Below, piece by piece: positions 45,162-57,034 of a stretch of 64,000 nucleotides of DNA (position 1 is its first letter; each line of letters begins with the position of its first letter). The translations under genes and the position numbers were made by a program. The DNA comes from Sarocladium kiliense. Taxonomy: Eukaryota; Ascomycota; Sordariomycetes; Hypocreales; Sarocladiaceae. The notes beneath the pieces were generated by a model, which had not been told where the DNA came from, searched no databases, and worked only from the letters and a program-made list of their open reading frames with translations. Location: contig JAUZTG010000012.1 of assembly GCA_030734395.1 (NCBI GenBank), forward strand, positions 558,001 to 622,000, in the 5' to 3' direction.

Positions 45162-45607
45162 TCAAAGACAAAGGGACCGCCAAAGGTGGTCTATAGAGGC
45201 TCAGGTTAGCATCATGTCAGGCGTAGGCGTTCGACGTGTAGCCGCGGTGGACGAGAAATGGCATGGTGGTGTTGGAAGCGGTGAGTCAAGGGATCGACGA
45301 ACCAGAGAGATAATCCTGCAGATAACGCGTTAGTAGGAGTCAATTGACGCGAATGAAGCAAAAAGAATGTTGAAGCGAAGGCAGATGAGAGCGACCGAGG
45401 TACCAGTCACGGAAGCTGCTCAATTGCCAGTCGCAAGGACGTGTCGTGGTCGAAGGAAGAGAGGGTTTTTTTCGCCGGGGGTGGCATTTTTTTGGGGCAA
45501 GTGACGCTATCGCCGGTCACGGTGGGAGGGGCATGGGCAGTTTTGGTGAGGCAACGCTGCCTGACTCGACGTACCTGAGAGGTGAAGACCGACGGGCGCC
45601 CGTTCAT
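45162..45607 (-). CDS. Arginine attenuator peptide (AAP) uORF of CPA1, split over three exons
   Basis: Three exons: 45607-45575 (33 nt), 45315-45303 (13 nt) and 45190-45162 (29 nt), joined across introns of 259 nt (CAG|GTACGT...TGCAG) and 112 nt (G|GTTCGT...TATAG). The 75 nt encode 24 residues plus TGA: MNGRPSVFTSQ from exon 1, DYLS from exon 2, then DHLWRSLCL with its Asp codon split by intron 2. Length and sequence match the AAP of the Neurospora arg-2 leader, including the Asp at position 12 and the Trp at 19. AAP stalls the ribosome at the uORF stop when arginine is abundant, lowering translation of the downstream ORF. The main ATG follows 103 nt after the stop. Known function belongs to the family; the exon structure is my reading. 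Confidence 0.92.
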
Positions 45608-46809
45608 AAGGGCGGATTCGAGGATGATGAGTCCCAATGCAGAGGGGAATATGGAGGAATTAGATCGTATGTGTGATCTGTGCAGGTGCAGACAGATTCT
45701 TGATTGGTGGTTGGTGTTGATGCTGTAGTCTCTCGGATGATGAGGGAAGAAAGAAAAAAAGAGGGAAGAAAAGAGGTGGGCGGTGGTGGGTTGGGGCGAA
45801 GAGAGGGAATATCCAGCAGTGGATGGCTCACCACAGCAGCCTTATCTTGGTGCCCGGCGATTGATCGGCGGGTGGTGACAATGCCCTGCCACTCATTGGG
45901 CGCGCCCCTGCTAAGACCGACTACCGTGCCCCTGTAGGGTTTTCTGGGTGCCCTGCCGGCCACTCAAGCTGCCTGGAGCTCCCCGGAAGCTCGCTATCTC
46001 TGGCTATCAGTGCCCGGCTTCCAGGGTCTCCATCGCATCTCCGTCTGGTGGCCCCGCTTCGAGTCAAACTCACCGCCGATATCGTCGCTCTCACTTTGAC
46101 GATCCGTCATAGGCCATGTCTCAGCCTGTGTGTGCCGCTTCTGCGTACAGACTTGCGGTCAATAATGCATATACGGCTTGTAGACAGCACTTGCTTCACA
46201 CTAAACCCGTGACACGACATGCGGACTAACTCTCCTTGAGTTTTATCCAAAGAAACTAATCGGAGGGCATCATTTAGGTACTTAAGCGATTGAAACATGT
46301 GAAGTCCCTTATGACGCGGTTTCTCACATTCCCTCTCAGTGAACCGTAGAGAAGTCTACCCACTCACAAGGTAATCAGTCTGCCTTGCTCTCCGGGAAGT
46401 CAATGTGGACGAACTCAGACCCTTGATCAAGAACCCTTTCTGTATCTGGTCATGGCGTCCCCCTTCGTGCAAGCTCACATGCTAACTGGGTGGTGTTCCT
46501 CCAAAGGTCAACTCACTATGGTACTGCACATGTCTACCCTTCACTCGCCCGTCTTGCATCAATCCTTGCATCAATCCTGGACACGTAGACTGTCCGTCTC
46601 TACCAAATTAGATCATAAGGTATTGCGGACACAGATGTTGTGCACCTGCTGTCATCCAAATGTGAAGAAGATAGCACCTCACGAGACCGGCAATAATTGA
46701 AAGTTGATTCTACATTTTGTATATCATACCCGAAGCCCTGCCATAGAGAGCACATTTTCCCATCAAGGGCTCTATACATCACGATAATCGCTGTCCACCA
46801 ACCTCATCT
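45608..46809. other. CPA1 promoter and 3' flank of ETFB
   Basis: No gene supported. The first 400 bp upstream of the uORF are GA-rich on the plus strand (CT-rich on the transcribed strand), as expected of a leader. The rest has only short frames. Confidence 0.5.
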
Positions 46810-47769
46810 TTACAGAGCACCAAGCTCCTTGAGCTTGCTCACAAGACCATCGACATCTTCGACCTTGCCACCACCCTGTCGTGCCGGTGGCTCTGTTGAA
46901 GAATATGTCAGCTTAACTGTTCCAGACCATTCTGGTCGCTCCAAGAGAAGATGGTAGGCGGACGATATTCTTCCCTGATACAGAATAGAAAGGGACAAGA
47001 TAACTTACCCGTAACCTTCAACGTCTTCAGCCTCGCAATAGCATCAACTCCAAAGTCCTCCAACTTGACCTTCTCCAACTTCTTCTTCTTCGCCTTCATG
47101 ATTGCCGGCAGAGTCGCATACCGCGGCTCATTCAACCTCAAATCCGTCGTCACAACCATCGGCAACTTCCCCTTCACAGTCTCCACACCACCATCGACCT
47201 CCTTCGTAACAAGAACCGAATCTCCCTCTCCAAACTCAACCTTACTCGCTTGCGTCGCCTGCGACCAGCCCAGCAACCCAGCAAGCATCTGGCCTGTCTG
47301 GGCAGCATCGTCGTCGATGCTCTGTTTGCCGAGGATGATGAGGTTGGACTTCTCGCGCTCGGCTGCTGCGCGGAGCATCTTCGCTACGGTGAGAGGCTCC
47401 AGCTCTTGGCCGTCTTTGAGCTCGACGTGGATGGCCCGGTCGGCGCCCATGGCCATGGCGGTGCGCAGGACGTCGGCTGCTTTGGCGGGGCCGGCGGAGA
47501 TGGCGCAGATGTCTTCGACGCCGCCGGGGGCGCGCTTCTTGTCGCGGATGCGGACGGATTCCTCTACGGAGAGCTCGTCGAAAGGGTTCATGGAGTGCTT
47601 GACGCCGGCCGTCTCGACGCCCGTCTGGGCCTTGTTGACTCGAGGCTTGACCTGTACAAAGTGAGTGTTAAAGAATGGTTCCTCCCGAGTCGGAGACGAG
47701 GAAGATTGGGAGACGCACGGCATAGTCAATGACCCGTTTGACGGGCACGAGGATCCTGAGGGAAGACAT
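46810..47769 (-). CDS. ETFB: Electron transfer flavoprotein beta subunit
   Basis: Three exons: 47769-47719, 47651-47009 and 46892-46810; introns 67 nt (GTGCGT...ACAG, phase 0) and 116 nt (GTAAGT...ACAG, phase 1); 258 aa. Start MSSLRILVPVKRVIDYAVKP and the following VNKAQTGVETAGVKHSMNPF are the family N-terminus. Adenine-nucleotide-binding segments are evident (AMGADRAIHVE, LIILGKQSIDDDAAQTGQML). The end EPPARQGGGKVEDVDGLVSK is the recognition-loop region that closes the ETFB C-terminus. With ETF-alpha it passes electrons from acyl-CoA dehydrogenases to ETF:ubiquinone oxidoreductase in the mitochondrial matrix. No classical presequence is visible, as is usual for ETFB. Confidence 0.95.
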
Positions 47770-48169
47770 GGCGGCGTGTGGACGTGCAATGGGCCTCGGC
47801 GGTTGAGGTTGAGGTTGGAAGAGAGCAAGCTGAAGTTGCGAGCTTTGGAGGGCGTCATGCGGGATCGGACGCCCTGTCCCGGCTAGGGCCGGCTCCCACC
47901 ACTGGGTATCTACCTCGGGCCAGAGAAGCACGTGACTTGAACCGAGATGATCAAGCGTGCAAACAGTGACAATATATATTAAATGAATGCTGCAAAGTTG
48001 TCATTAGAACGCTGCAATTAAACATTCTCCAATATTGCTTCAGCCGTTATCAACTCTTCCGTAGTCCTTGGGCCAGCTTCAGGTGCTAGCCTCAATCCCC
48101 ACTCTTTACTGTTCAGCCTATATAGTATACAATTGCCCACCGTTCGCCAACACAAAACGTGCCCTTAAA
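47770..48169. other. Intergenic region upstream of ETFB and tRNA-Tyr
   Basis: ETFB promoter on the left; AT-rich sequence (ATATATATTAAAT near 47973) on the right ahead of the tRNA. No other feature. Confidence 0.5.
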
Positions 48170-48261
48170 CCCCTTGTCGTCTAGTTGGTTTATGGCGTCA
48201 GACTGTAATCGTTGTACAATTTCATATCTGAATGTCGGCGGTTCGAATCCGCCCGAGGGGA
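48170..48261 (+). tRNA. tRNA-Tyr(GTA) with a 17-nt intron
   Basis: Cloverleaf read by eye: acceptor CCCCTTG pairs with CGAGGGG (48254-48260), discriminator A at 48261. The anticodon stem is TCAGA/TCTGA around loop CTGTAA...A, anticodon GTA at 48205-48207. T arm is GGCGG-TTCGAAT-CCGCC. The intron 48209-48225 follows the base 3' of the anticodon and contains GTAC, which can pair with the anticodon as in other eukaryotic tRNA-Tyr precursors. First pair C-G is the eukaryotic tyrosine identity element. Confidence 0.93.
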
Positions 48262-48284
48262 GAATCCTCCAAGGGGGGCACGTG

Positions 48285-48290
48285 TTTTTT
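48285..48290 (+). terminator. RNA polymerase III terminator of tRNA-Tyr
   Basis: TTTTTT 24 nt after the tRNA 3' end; a second, longer T run follows at 48297-48305 as backup. Confidence 0.7.
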
Positions 48291-48700
48291 GCCATATTTT
48301 TTTTTCTTGTCAGTTTCTACATCCGACAAAAGTACGCCTACACAGGGTAAGAACTAATTAACTATACTAATGCCGAAACATTATCGTCGTCGCAGCTTCG
48401 CAGATTGGCTGGTCTGCGACATTGTCTCACAGATCGTGAGGCTACGAAGTCACATGCGACAAGGGCAAGATGATCAGCGTCAAGATCTATCATGTCTTTC
48501 CCTGCGCTTTATTCAAGGTCGTTTACTCCCTCGCCATATCAATCCTGCTTACAGCATTTGGCTAGAACACCTCGTAGCCAGTCGCAAGCGCAAACCCCAC
48601 AAGGCCTATATCGTTTACCTCCATGCACTTCACATGTCTCCAAATATCATTACCTACACCACGCTATGCCCTTTAACCATCCCGCCATCCCCATAGACCC
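48291..48700. other. Intergenic region, 0.4 kb
   Basis: 3' flank of GCS1; nothing recognisable. Confidence 0.5.
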
Positions 48701-50041
48701 TTACCAATCATCCCACTCATCCTTCGCCGCAGGCCCCTTGGGCCCCTTGGACCCCGAGCTACCCATCGCGCTCGTCCCGATAGCACCACTCTTCTTGGGC
48801 TGCTGCTGCTGATCTGCCAGGCTCGAGAAGTCGTCCCAGAAGCTCTTTCGTCCCTCGTCCATGCCTGCACCACCTCTCCGTGCTGCGCCAGCGTCGCTGT
48901 TACCCTCCACAAATCGATTGAAACCATCTTGGGCGTTCTTGCCGGCCGATTGAGCTTGCTTTGCCAGTTGTGCGGCTGTGAGCTGGGCTTGCTTTGCGAA
49001 CTCGCCCTCAGCGATCTTAGAGCGAGCATATTAGCTTTTGCGCACTATGCGAACATTCGCCGAAAATTGATTTGATGAAGTTGAAAAACAAATATGGGAA
49101 GCATGAGGAAGAAGACAGCCTTACCTGCTTCGCTGTTGGCTGAATGTACCCATCGTTCACGGTCTTCGCCGTCTTTGAGACCGTGCTTGCGAACCAACCG
49201 AACCCCTTCGTCAACGCCGCCATGGGATCCTTCTGAACCTCATCGAACGTTGGCGCACCGCCTCCTGAACCACCAGATGACGGCCCAGGCGTGTTTCCAA
49301 ACCCTGCATATTTACCTCCCTGACTCGGTGGCAGGTCCTCCGGCCTGGTCGCATTGTCCGCACCCAACTTTGCAAAGTATCGGTCATCCACCTTGACCTT
49401 TCCGCCACCGGTACCTCCATTGCTGCCTATGCTGTCGCTTCGGTTTGCTGTCCCGCTCAATGGAGTTCCCGTCCTTGGGGTCTGCCTCGCTGAACCGCTG
49501 GCTGGCGGGCTGACAACCCTTTTCGGCGTCTCACCCTTCACGAACTCCCTCCCTTCGACCTTAGCCGTAAGCCTCTCCTTCCACTCCTCTCCAACCTCGC
49601 CGCTGTATCGTTCTGCGATCGTCGCATCCTCCCATCCGACACCAGTCATCTTTGTATCCTCATGCTCTTCAAAGAAGGTCCTCCACCCTTCATTGCCACC
49701 AAGTCTCATCCGTTCGATCTCGCTCGCTTTGAATGCATCCATTGATATGCTGCGCACGAAGGAGATGTGCACGCCCAGCCCGCGATGGACACCGGCGCAC
49801 GACAGGCAAATGAAGATACCGAACTTCGGAGATGCCCATTGCGGTGACGGGGCATTGCAGTCACAGCAGATGTTGTTTTTTGACTGTTTCTGAAGGGCGG
49901 CAAGCTGTTATAGCACAGAAACGTTGGGATTAGCCATCTTGCTCGTCTGACGGGGACGGACATCTATCAGCTAGACATGCACATGACGCTCACCTTGGAC
50001 CGCGTTTCGGGGTCAACTTCCCACATGGCCTTGGACGCCAT
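48701..50041 (-). CDS. GCS1: ADP-ribosylation factor GTPase-activating protein, Gcs1 type
   Basis: Three exons: 50041-49994, 49904-49125 and 49015-48701; introns 89 nt (GTGAGC...ACAG) and 109 nt (GTAAGG...TAAG), all phase 0; 380 aa. The ArfGAP zinc finger is C29-x2-C32-x16-C49-x2-C52, with the arginine finger R57 in CAGVHRGLGVHISFVRS. Residues ~190-300 carry GTP/Ser-rich linker and the FGWFASTVSKTAKTVNDGYI amphipathic segment resembling the lipid-packing sensor motif of ArfGAP1/Gcs1. The C-terminus ends WDDFSSLADQQQ... and KDEWDDW; such W-based motifs bind coat or adaptor proteins in relatives. It stimulates GTP hydrolysis on Arf1 in COPI vesicle cycling at the Golgi. Confidence 0.94.
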
Positions 50042-50990
50042 CTCGGGCGGGTATATCGAGGTGCCGGCTTTCCAGAGTCGCGATATAGTATTAAGAGGGC
50101 GCTGGATGAGTCTTAAGTTGGAAGATCAAGGAGTCGCGTGTGTCCAAGCAGGTGATAGTGACAAAGCTCACGTTGCCCTGGATCAGGGAGGCGGCCCCTG
50201 GTCGTGCGACTGTGTGGGCGGGGCAACTCCGGTTGCCGACACGCGCTGACCTGGAGCTTCAAGTCCAGTCCCAGCCCAAGTCCAGACAGCCAGTCTAGAA
50301 GGATTCCAGAGCCAAGGTCTGCAGGACTATTAGTTTCTGGACTCTGGAGACGCCCTAGGGTGGTGTCAATCTGAGTTCATTACAACGCGTGATTATCCAG
50401 GGATTTGCCAAATTTCTACGGTGCACCTCAGGCCTCTCCCGTCACCCGTGCATCTCTTGGTCCCATCACCACCTTGGTCTCTTTGGAAGGTATGCTCAAG
50501 GCACGCACACACGTCCATGTGTAGCATCTCAGATCACAGCATGCAAATTGTCATGGTCGTGTCAAAATCGTCCTCAATTTTATCTTCTTCAACAATCACA
50601 CCGAGCTTTTCCTTTTCCCCAACCGCCACCAGCTAAAGCTATTATACAACCCAGCAGGGGGACTGAGGGAAGAGGTACAGATACACTGCTTGTCGAGAGA
50701 AAGCATTGGAAGGGCATTGGAACGAGCATCGAGTCCCGGTGGATGGTGATAATTAAGGTTGGCAAAGATCATGGCGACAACAAAACCCTCCCCAGATTGC
50801 AAAAGAGTCCAGGCAGTATGCTGAGGATATTTCTTCTCAACCCAGGTAAAGGTCCTGCGCCGTCTGCTCCATTGTCCGGCGTGCATCTACCGTAATAAAA
50901 ATCGTCGAAAATCGCATGCCAATATCGTAAAAGTGCTTCTCATCAGCTGAGGGTTCGTCTGATGATATGGTGATGAGACCCGCCGGGTGT
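50042..50990. other. Intergenic region, 0.95 kb
   Basis: Promoter of GCS1 and 3' flank of the RRM gene. Frames at 50389-50895 have no domains. Confidence 0.5.
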
Positions 50991-52605
50991 TTAGGCGGTG
51001 GTGGTGGCAGGAGCGGCAGCGGGAGCAGCCTCCTTGGGGGTCTCCTCCTGGCCGTTGGTCTCCTCCTGGCCGTTGGTCTCCTCCTGAGGAGCGTTGGCCT
51101 CCTCATCAGTCTTGTCGGGGCTGTCGATGGCGACCTTGACAGCGATCTCACGGCCTTCGATCTCCTTAGCGTTCATCTCCTGAACAGCCTTCTGCTGGAG
51201 CTCCTCGGAGGCGAGAGTGACGAAACCGAAACCACGACCCTTACGGGCCTCGCCACGAGCCTGGAGCTTCTTGATCATGAAGCGGGGGATGGGGCGAAGG
51301 GCGATCTTGGCAGAGGAAGGCTGGTAATCCTTAAAGAGCTCAAGGAGCTTGAGACGTGTTAGCAAACCCTTCATTGCATCTAAAATCATGGTCACTTTAC
51401 CTTCTCCTCAGTCAGGTCGTACGGCAAGTTGGCCACCATAACCTTGGTCTTAGAGGGAATGCCATCGGCGGGAGGTCCACGCTCTCGGCGCTCACGCTGG
51501 GCTTGAGTAGATTTCTTCTTGTCGGCCTGGTCAGTGGTGTTCTTGTTTGTGATGTCGGTCAAGGGTAAAACCTCGGCGGGAGCCGCGGCCTCGGGGGCAG
51601 CAGCAGTCTCAGCGGCATCGGTGGCCTCGCCCTCCTTCTCGCCCTCCTAATTAACACGTCAGAACGAGATCATGGTACTCTACAATATCAGTTAGACTTA
51701 CACCACCGGCGCGGCCACCACGGGTAGCACGTCCACCACGGCCACGGCCACGGGTGCGGCCACGTCCAGAGGCGCGGCGGCGGGAGCCATCGGCACCTTC
51801 ACCCTCGCCGTTGGCGGCCTCGGTCTTCTCACCAGCGGGCTCGGGCTTGCGAGCGAGCTGGACAGAAACCTTGCGCTCCAGGATCTCCTTGCCGGAGAGC
51901 TCCTCGATGGCACGCTCGGCCTCAGTCGGGGTGGAGAGGTCGACGAAGGCGTAGCCAACGGGGCGGTCGGTGCGAGGGTTCTTGGGGATAGAAACGGACT
52001 CACTAGAGCAAGGCATGTCAGTAACCAAGATTCAAGCACAGTTTGAGTCACATAGGCGATGAACTAGACGACTGTACAGCCGTCGGTCGAAAAGTACAGG
52101 AAGCCAGCTGGCGTAATGCGAATCACATGCTGAGAGGCAGGGTCCTCGCACTGGCGAAGAACCAACCCAAATTTGCGCTTGCACAGTACGAGTTGAACTT
52201 GTAGCTGGCAGCATTTCGCCCTGCCGACGCTCCTGGTAGGTAAAACCACAAGCATGGCAGTTTTTGACAATATGCGGGAGGTAATGGTCATCAGGAGCTA
52301 CGGGCAAAGAGGCCCGATAGCCAACGAGCGCCGTGCAGTGAAATGCTTGTAAAGGGGACCGGCTAGACTCACACAAGATAGCTCTTGAAGAAATCCTTCA
52401 ACTCTCCCTCGGTTGTCGCATAGGCCAGGTTGCCGATGTACAGGCGGCGGCCCTCAGCAGCGCTGGCGGTGGCAGCCTCGTTGGCGGCAGCCTTGTCGTC
52501 AGCGGAGGAGCTGATTGCGGTGTTGCTCAGAGCGGTGGTGACGTCCTTGACAGCGGCATCGGTGGCAGGTGCCTTGTCGGTAGTAGGGGCGGTAGCGGCA
52601 GACAT
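50991..52605 (-). CDS. Two-RRM RNA-binding protein with RGG linker
   Basis: Four exons: 52605-52373, 52002-51702, 51646-51401 and 51347-50991; introns 370, 55 and 53 nt; 378 aa. After an Ala-rich N-terminus, RRM1 starts at ~55 (RRLYIGNLAYATTEGELKDF = RNP2) with RNP1 PVGYAFVDLS. An RGG-type linker follows (GRGRTRGRGRGGRATRGGRA). RRM2 starts near VMVANLPYDLTEEK, with RNP1 RGFGFVTLAS at the C-terminal side. The tail is Glu/Asn/Gln-rich with an exact 21-bp repeat giving EETNGQ twice. The order RRM-RGG-RRM recalls yeast Sbp1-type translational repressors, but I would not name it. The first intron, 370 nt, is several times longer than most introns in this window. Confidence 0.88.
51043..51084. repeat. 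21-bp tandem coding repeat in the RRM gene
   Basis: Two adjacent copies of a 21-bp unit (CTCCTCCTGGCCGTTGGT plus the next three bases) encode NGQEET repeats in the acidic tail. Edges are approximate. Confidence 0.65.
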
Positions 52606-54753
52606 ATTGACGGAAGTCGTGTTGGATGACGTTGCGAAAGGGGTCAGGAGGATAGCTTAGGACCGGAGGAGCTTGTCTGGGATAGCAGAAGCTCGGGAGA
52701 AAAGCGGTTGAGGAGGGTCGAAACTCTGAGAGAGGAGGTTGAAAACAGGGTAGCTTGGTGCCCTAGATCGGGGGGTTGAGGGGATAGACAGACGACGAAG
52801 CGTTGCGCGGAGACACAGATTTTGACTGAAGATTTGTGTTGTGAAAGGAGGAAGAAGGAAAAGGAAAAGGCAGAAGCAACAGATCGGGGCGAAGTGAAAG
52901 GATGGGGAGAGAGGCGACCAGGGCCAGAGGCTAGACCCCAGTGAGCACAGTGCAGTGCAGCGATGGGACGGCAGCAGCGAGCCCGGTGCAGTGGCAGTAG
53001 CAGCTCAGTATCTCCGCCGTGGCTGCAGGGAGTGGCTGCCAGGTCAGCGAGGCAAGGAGCAACTCAAAAGAAAGGGGGGCCTGTTTGTTTGGGTTGGTCC
53101 CCTTTTGGGGGTCCTGAGTGGCCAGAGCGACCCTGGGAACAATTTTTCGCAGGCACCCCAGGTAATGGCTGGCTGTCCAGGGTGCAGGTGCAGGTGGCTG
53201 CTGCAGGGGACCCCAGGCGCCGTTACAGGGAGCAGCCCCGGTGCTGTGCTGACGATTCAGGCGGTAGTGGTGGGTGAGTGGGCAGCCAGCCCGTGACTGT
53301 TGACGTTACAGCAAGTGTAAGGTAAGGTATCTTTGCACATGTCGAAACTGCCACTGATACGTATCTGGAATTTACAATTCAGTTGTCGAGAATGACACTC
53401 AGCTTCATGTTGATGTTTGCCACCTCGAGGAACGTGTCTTGATGGCTCCGTCTGTCATGCAGGGTTCAGTACAGGGCATCGTCCGGTATCACCATGTCCT
53501 CCTGAGCTCCTGCTCCCAGTTGTATGCTTGTCGTTGCACCTGCCTGCACGCACGCGATGACTCGCTTCTGTGCCTCTGCAGCCGAGAGCTATTACCTCAT
53601 CGACTTCTTGATGCTCGTACCATGATAAACAAACAATCCGCCTGCCTCACTCGAGATGGTGCCACAGCCGGGTGGAGAGAGAGCCACAGCGGGAGCTACT
53701 CACGGGCGACCGTGTCCGCTCCAAATGCCCGTCCTGGTATGAGGCGAGTTGCGTAATATGGCCTTAGGTATGACCTCAGACTAGTTTGCTGTCTGGCTCG
53801 ACTTGCATTCGGTGCCACACCTTGTAGGTCGACGATCCCGTGTGATCTGATACAATTCGTGCATGTCTCGGTAACTCAGTTCCCAGAAACCACCTTTTGA
53901 GCCAGCTGCAGGGGCCGTCAAGTCGCGGACACATATACAGCGTATGTGCATCATGTAGCCACTACCATGCCTAATACCCGGAGCAAATAAAATTGATGAG
54001 AAGAGGTCCGTTCACCTTGGCCTGCTCCATCCTGTATCTCCTGCATTATGTGCATTTCGTTCTTCTCGTGCATCCCTACAGGGGTTCCGCAGCCGGACCC
54101 GATCATACGGATCTAGTCTACGAACAGGTTAGCGCATCTGACCATCTGACCTACCCGGGAGTCCGAGATCATGAGGTTCATCGAGTTTGGCAAGTGTTCA
54201 GGCCAGGCATCTCTTGTCTAAAGCAGTGTGAACACAAAGCCCATGTTGATGGCTGATAAGACTTACTCTCTGTAAGTTAGTAGACTGTCTGAGTATGAGA
54301 TAGACTCTCGGTGTCTCCTCTGACAGGACATGAGCAGCCACCAATGGCTTAGAACTGGTTTTGAGAAGCTCTCCCATACCACCAATGACACCACTGCAAA
54401 TTCAAAGAAGAAGTACTACATGTAAACGCCAAAGAGGCGCACTTGTGTTTGCTTGAGCTTTTTAAGACAGGTATTCCGTGACCAGACGTTGTGAGTTAGT
54501 ATCAACCCGACCTCGGAGCCGAGCGATAGGCGAGCCAACTCCCGGGTATTTCATTCTCCACAAACATGTTCCAATATTTCTCTCCACCGTCATCGGACCA
54601 ATGTTCACTCACACGAATACAACACGCAAACGTCATAAAAAGTGATTACGGTTCTTTGACTTAGTCCTTGTCATGATATAAGCCCGAGAGATCCAAGGGA
54701 AGCATAGGAGAAACAGGCCTGCGCAGCAAAACCCGCTCACTGGGCGAGCGAAT
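52606..54753. other. Intergenic region, 2.1 kb
   Basis: Divergent promoters of the RRM gene and TAH18. The left 300 bp are GA-rich on the plus strand (leader of the RRM gene). A GTGCAGGTGCAGGTG run lies at 53182-53196. Frames such as 53439-53756 and 53993-54256 show no domains. Confidence 0.5.
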
Positions 54754-56739
54754 ATGGTCGACCCGGACGGCTCGATCCTCATCCTTTATGGCTCTGAGAC
54801 GGGCAACGCTCAGGACGCGGCCGAGGAACTGGGCCGAGTGTGCCAAAGGCTCAGATGGGAGACTACAGTCGAGGAACTCAACGCTGTCGAACTGGTGAGG
54901 CATATTCATCTTCGCTCGGCCATTGAACACCTCTAACCGACACTGTACAGAGTTCCCTGCTTCAATACAAATTCGTCATCTTCTCGCTATCCACAACTGG
55001 CCAAGGAGACGTCCCTCACAATGGCATGCTCTTCTGGAAGAAGCTGTTGAGAAAGAAGTTGCCACCTGGGTGTCTTGATCAAGTCAGGTACACTTGTTTC
55101 GGACTAGGAGACAGTACCTACGTCAAGTATGATCATCTCCCCCAAACATTAGATCGACCTGAAATACTGACGCATCGATGCAGATTCAACTGGGCTGCAA
55201 GGAAGCTTATCAGGAGACTCGAGCATCTCGGGGCACAGACCTTCTTCGAGGTCTGCGAGGCAGATGAACAGTTCAACGACGGGTAAGTCAGGCTTGCGAG
55301 GGCTCTTGAGAAAGTCACAACGTTAATCTTGTTCCTTTAGCATCGAAGGCAGCTTTGTACAGTGGGCAGATAAGCTACGGAAGTTTCTCACAGAGAAGCA
55401 CCCTCATCCTAAAGGTCTTCAACCTATTCCCGACGATGAGATACTCCCTCCCAAATGGTCACTCGAGCCAGCCTTCGCCGCATTACCGAATGCTGAGCCT
55501 TCCAACACCCAACCAGACCCAGCATCGGCAGAAGATGTACCGCCAGCAGATCCTCTACCCCTCCCTAACGGTTGGACAGCCACTCTCTCCGAGAAGAAAC
55601 GTCTCACCCCAGCCACCCACTGGCAAGACGTCCAGCTCATGTCTTTCGACATCCCCTCCCGCAGCGACGGCACCAAACTCCTCCCCGTCCCTGGCGACTG
55701 TCTTACTATCTACCCCAAAAACTTCCCCTCTGACGTCCAACGCCTGATCACCGCTATGGACTGGACCTCCATCGCTGACCAACCCCTCAACCTCTCTTTC
55801 TGTCCCTCACTCCCCCGAGGCCTCTATATCCCATCACCCACCACTCTCCGCACCCTCCTCCTCCACAACATCGACTTCACCTCAGTTCCTCGCCGCTCGT
55901 TCCTCAAGAACATGTCCTACTTCTCCTCCGATGAATACCACAAAGAGCGACTGCTAGAATTCACAATGACAGAGTACCTCGACGAGTACTTCGACTACGC
56001 AACCCGCTCTCGCCGATCCATCATTGAAGTCCTTGAGGAATTCCACTCCGTCAAGATTCCCGCCCACCGCCTCCTCGATATCTTCCCTCTCATACGCGGC
56101 CGGGATTTTAGCATTGCTAACGGCGGCTCGTACCTCAAGCACCCTTCCGAGACCAACACCACCCGCATCGACCTCCTTATCGCAATGGTGCGCTACCGAA
56201 CCGTCCTCCGCAAACCCCGGCAAGGGCTCTGTTCCCGCTACCTCGCTAGCCTTGCCACGTCGGCAACTCTCCACGTAACCCACAAACCCGTCCTGACCCC
56301 CATTCATGGCGCTTCCAACGCTGCCCGCCCGCTCATCGCCATGGCAACTGGCACCGGCCTCGCCCCTGTCCGTGCCCTCATCCACGAACGCCTGACCCAT
56401 CCCTCCCCAGCGCCCTCCCTCCTCTTCTTCGGCAACCGCAACCGCTCGGCAGACTATCTCTTCGAATCCGAGTGGCCAGCCCTCAAGGTCCCAGTCTTTG
56501 CTGCCTTCTCGCGTGATCAACGGGAGAAGATCTACGTGCAAGACCTGGTGAGGAAAGAAGCCGCGAAGGTTGCAGAGGTCATTGATCAGGATGGTATCTT
56601 CGCGGTGTGTGGTGGTTCGTCCAAGATGGCGGAGTCGTGTAAGCGGGCCGTGTTCGATCCTTACACGGAGGCGGGAGATGATGAGGGAGCCCAGAAGAAG
56701 ACACTGGAACGGGTGACTTGGTGGCAAGAGATCTGGTGA
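54754..56739 (+). CDS. TAH18: NADPH-dependent diflavin oxidoreductase TAH18
   Basis: Four exons: 54754-54894, 54951-55126, 55184-55282 and 55341-56739; introns 56, 57 and 58 nt; 604 aa. The FMN-binding flavodoxin domain opens with ILILYGSETGNAQDAAEELG and continues with FSLSTTGQGDVPHNG and CFGLGDSTYVKFNWAARKL, which is only formed after splicing. The FAD domain has RDFSIANGG (the RxYS-type motif) and GLCSRYLASL; the NADPH domain has MATGTGLAPVRALI and FAVCGGSSKMAESCKRA, ending with the aromatic WWQEIW. TAH18 passes electrons from NADPH to Dre2 for cytosolic Fe-S cluster assembly. All three cofactor sites look intact. Confidence 0.95.
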
Positions 56740-57034
56740 TGCTGGAAATGATGAGAGAAAACAGCGGAGCTGACAACAGCAGATGATAGAGCATGCATAA
56801 CCTTTGTTAGGGTAATTTGATGATTTATAGACATATTTATGTGCCGGGGTAGATATCAACAGTTGTGGAATTAGACCCATGAACGCCTAGCTTCAACCTT
56901 TTGAAACCCAACGAATGCCCTGAATGTTCTCGTAATAGCCCAATGCGTTCGTAAACGCCGATCCGAAAATGAATCCCCCCTCAAACCCCGAAGCCGTACA
57001 ATGTGCAAATGCTGATCTTGTTCAACTTTCTACC

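Noticed and set aside
56740..57034. Gene between TAH18 and the aspartic-protease-like gene
   Set aside because: Only 295 bp of convergent 3' flank, no frame of note.
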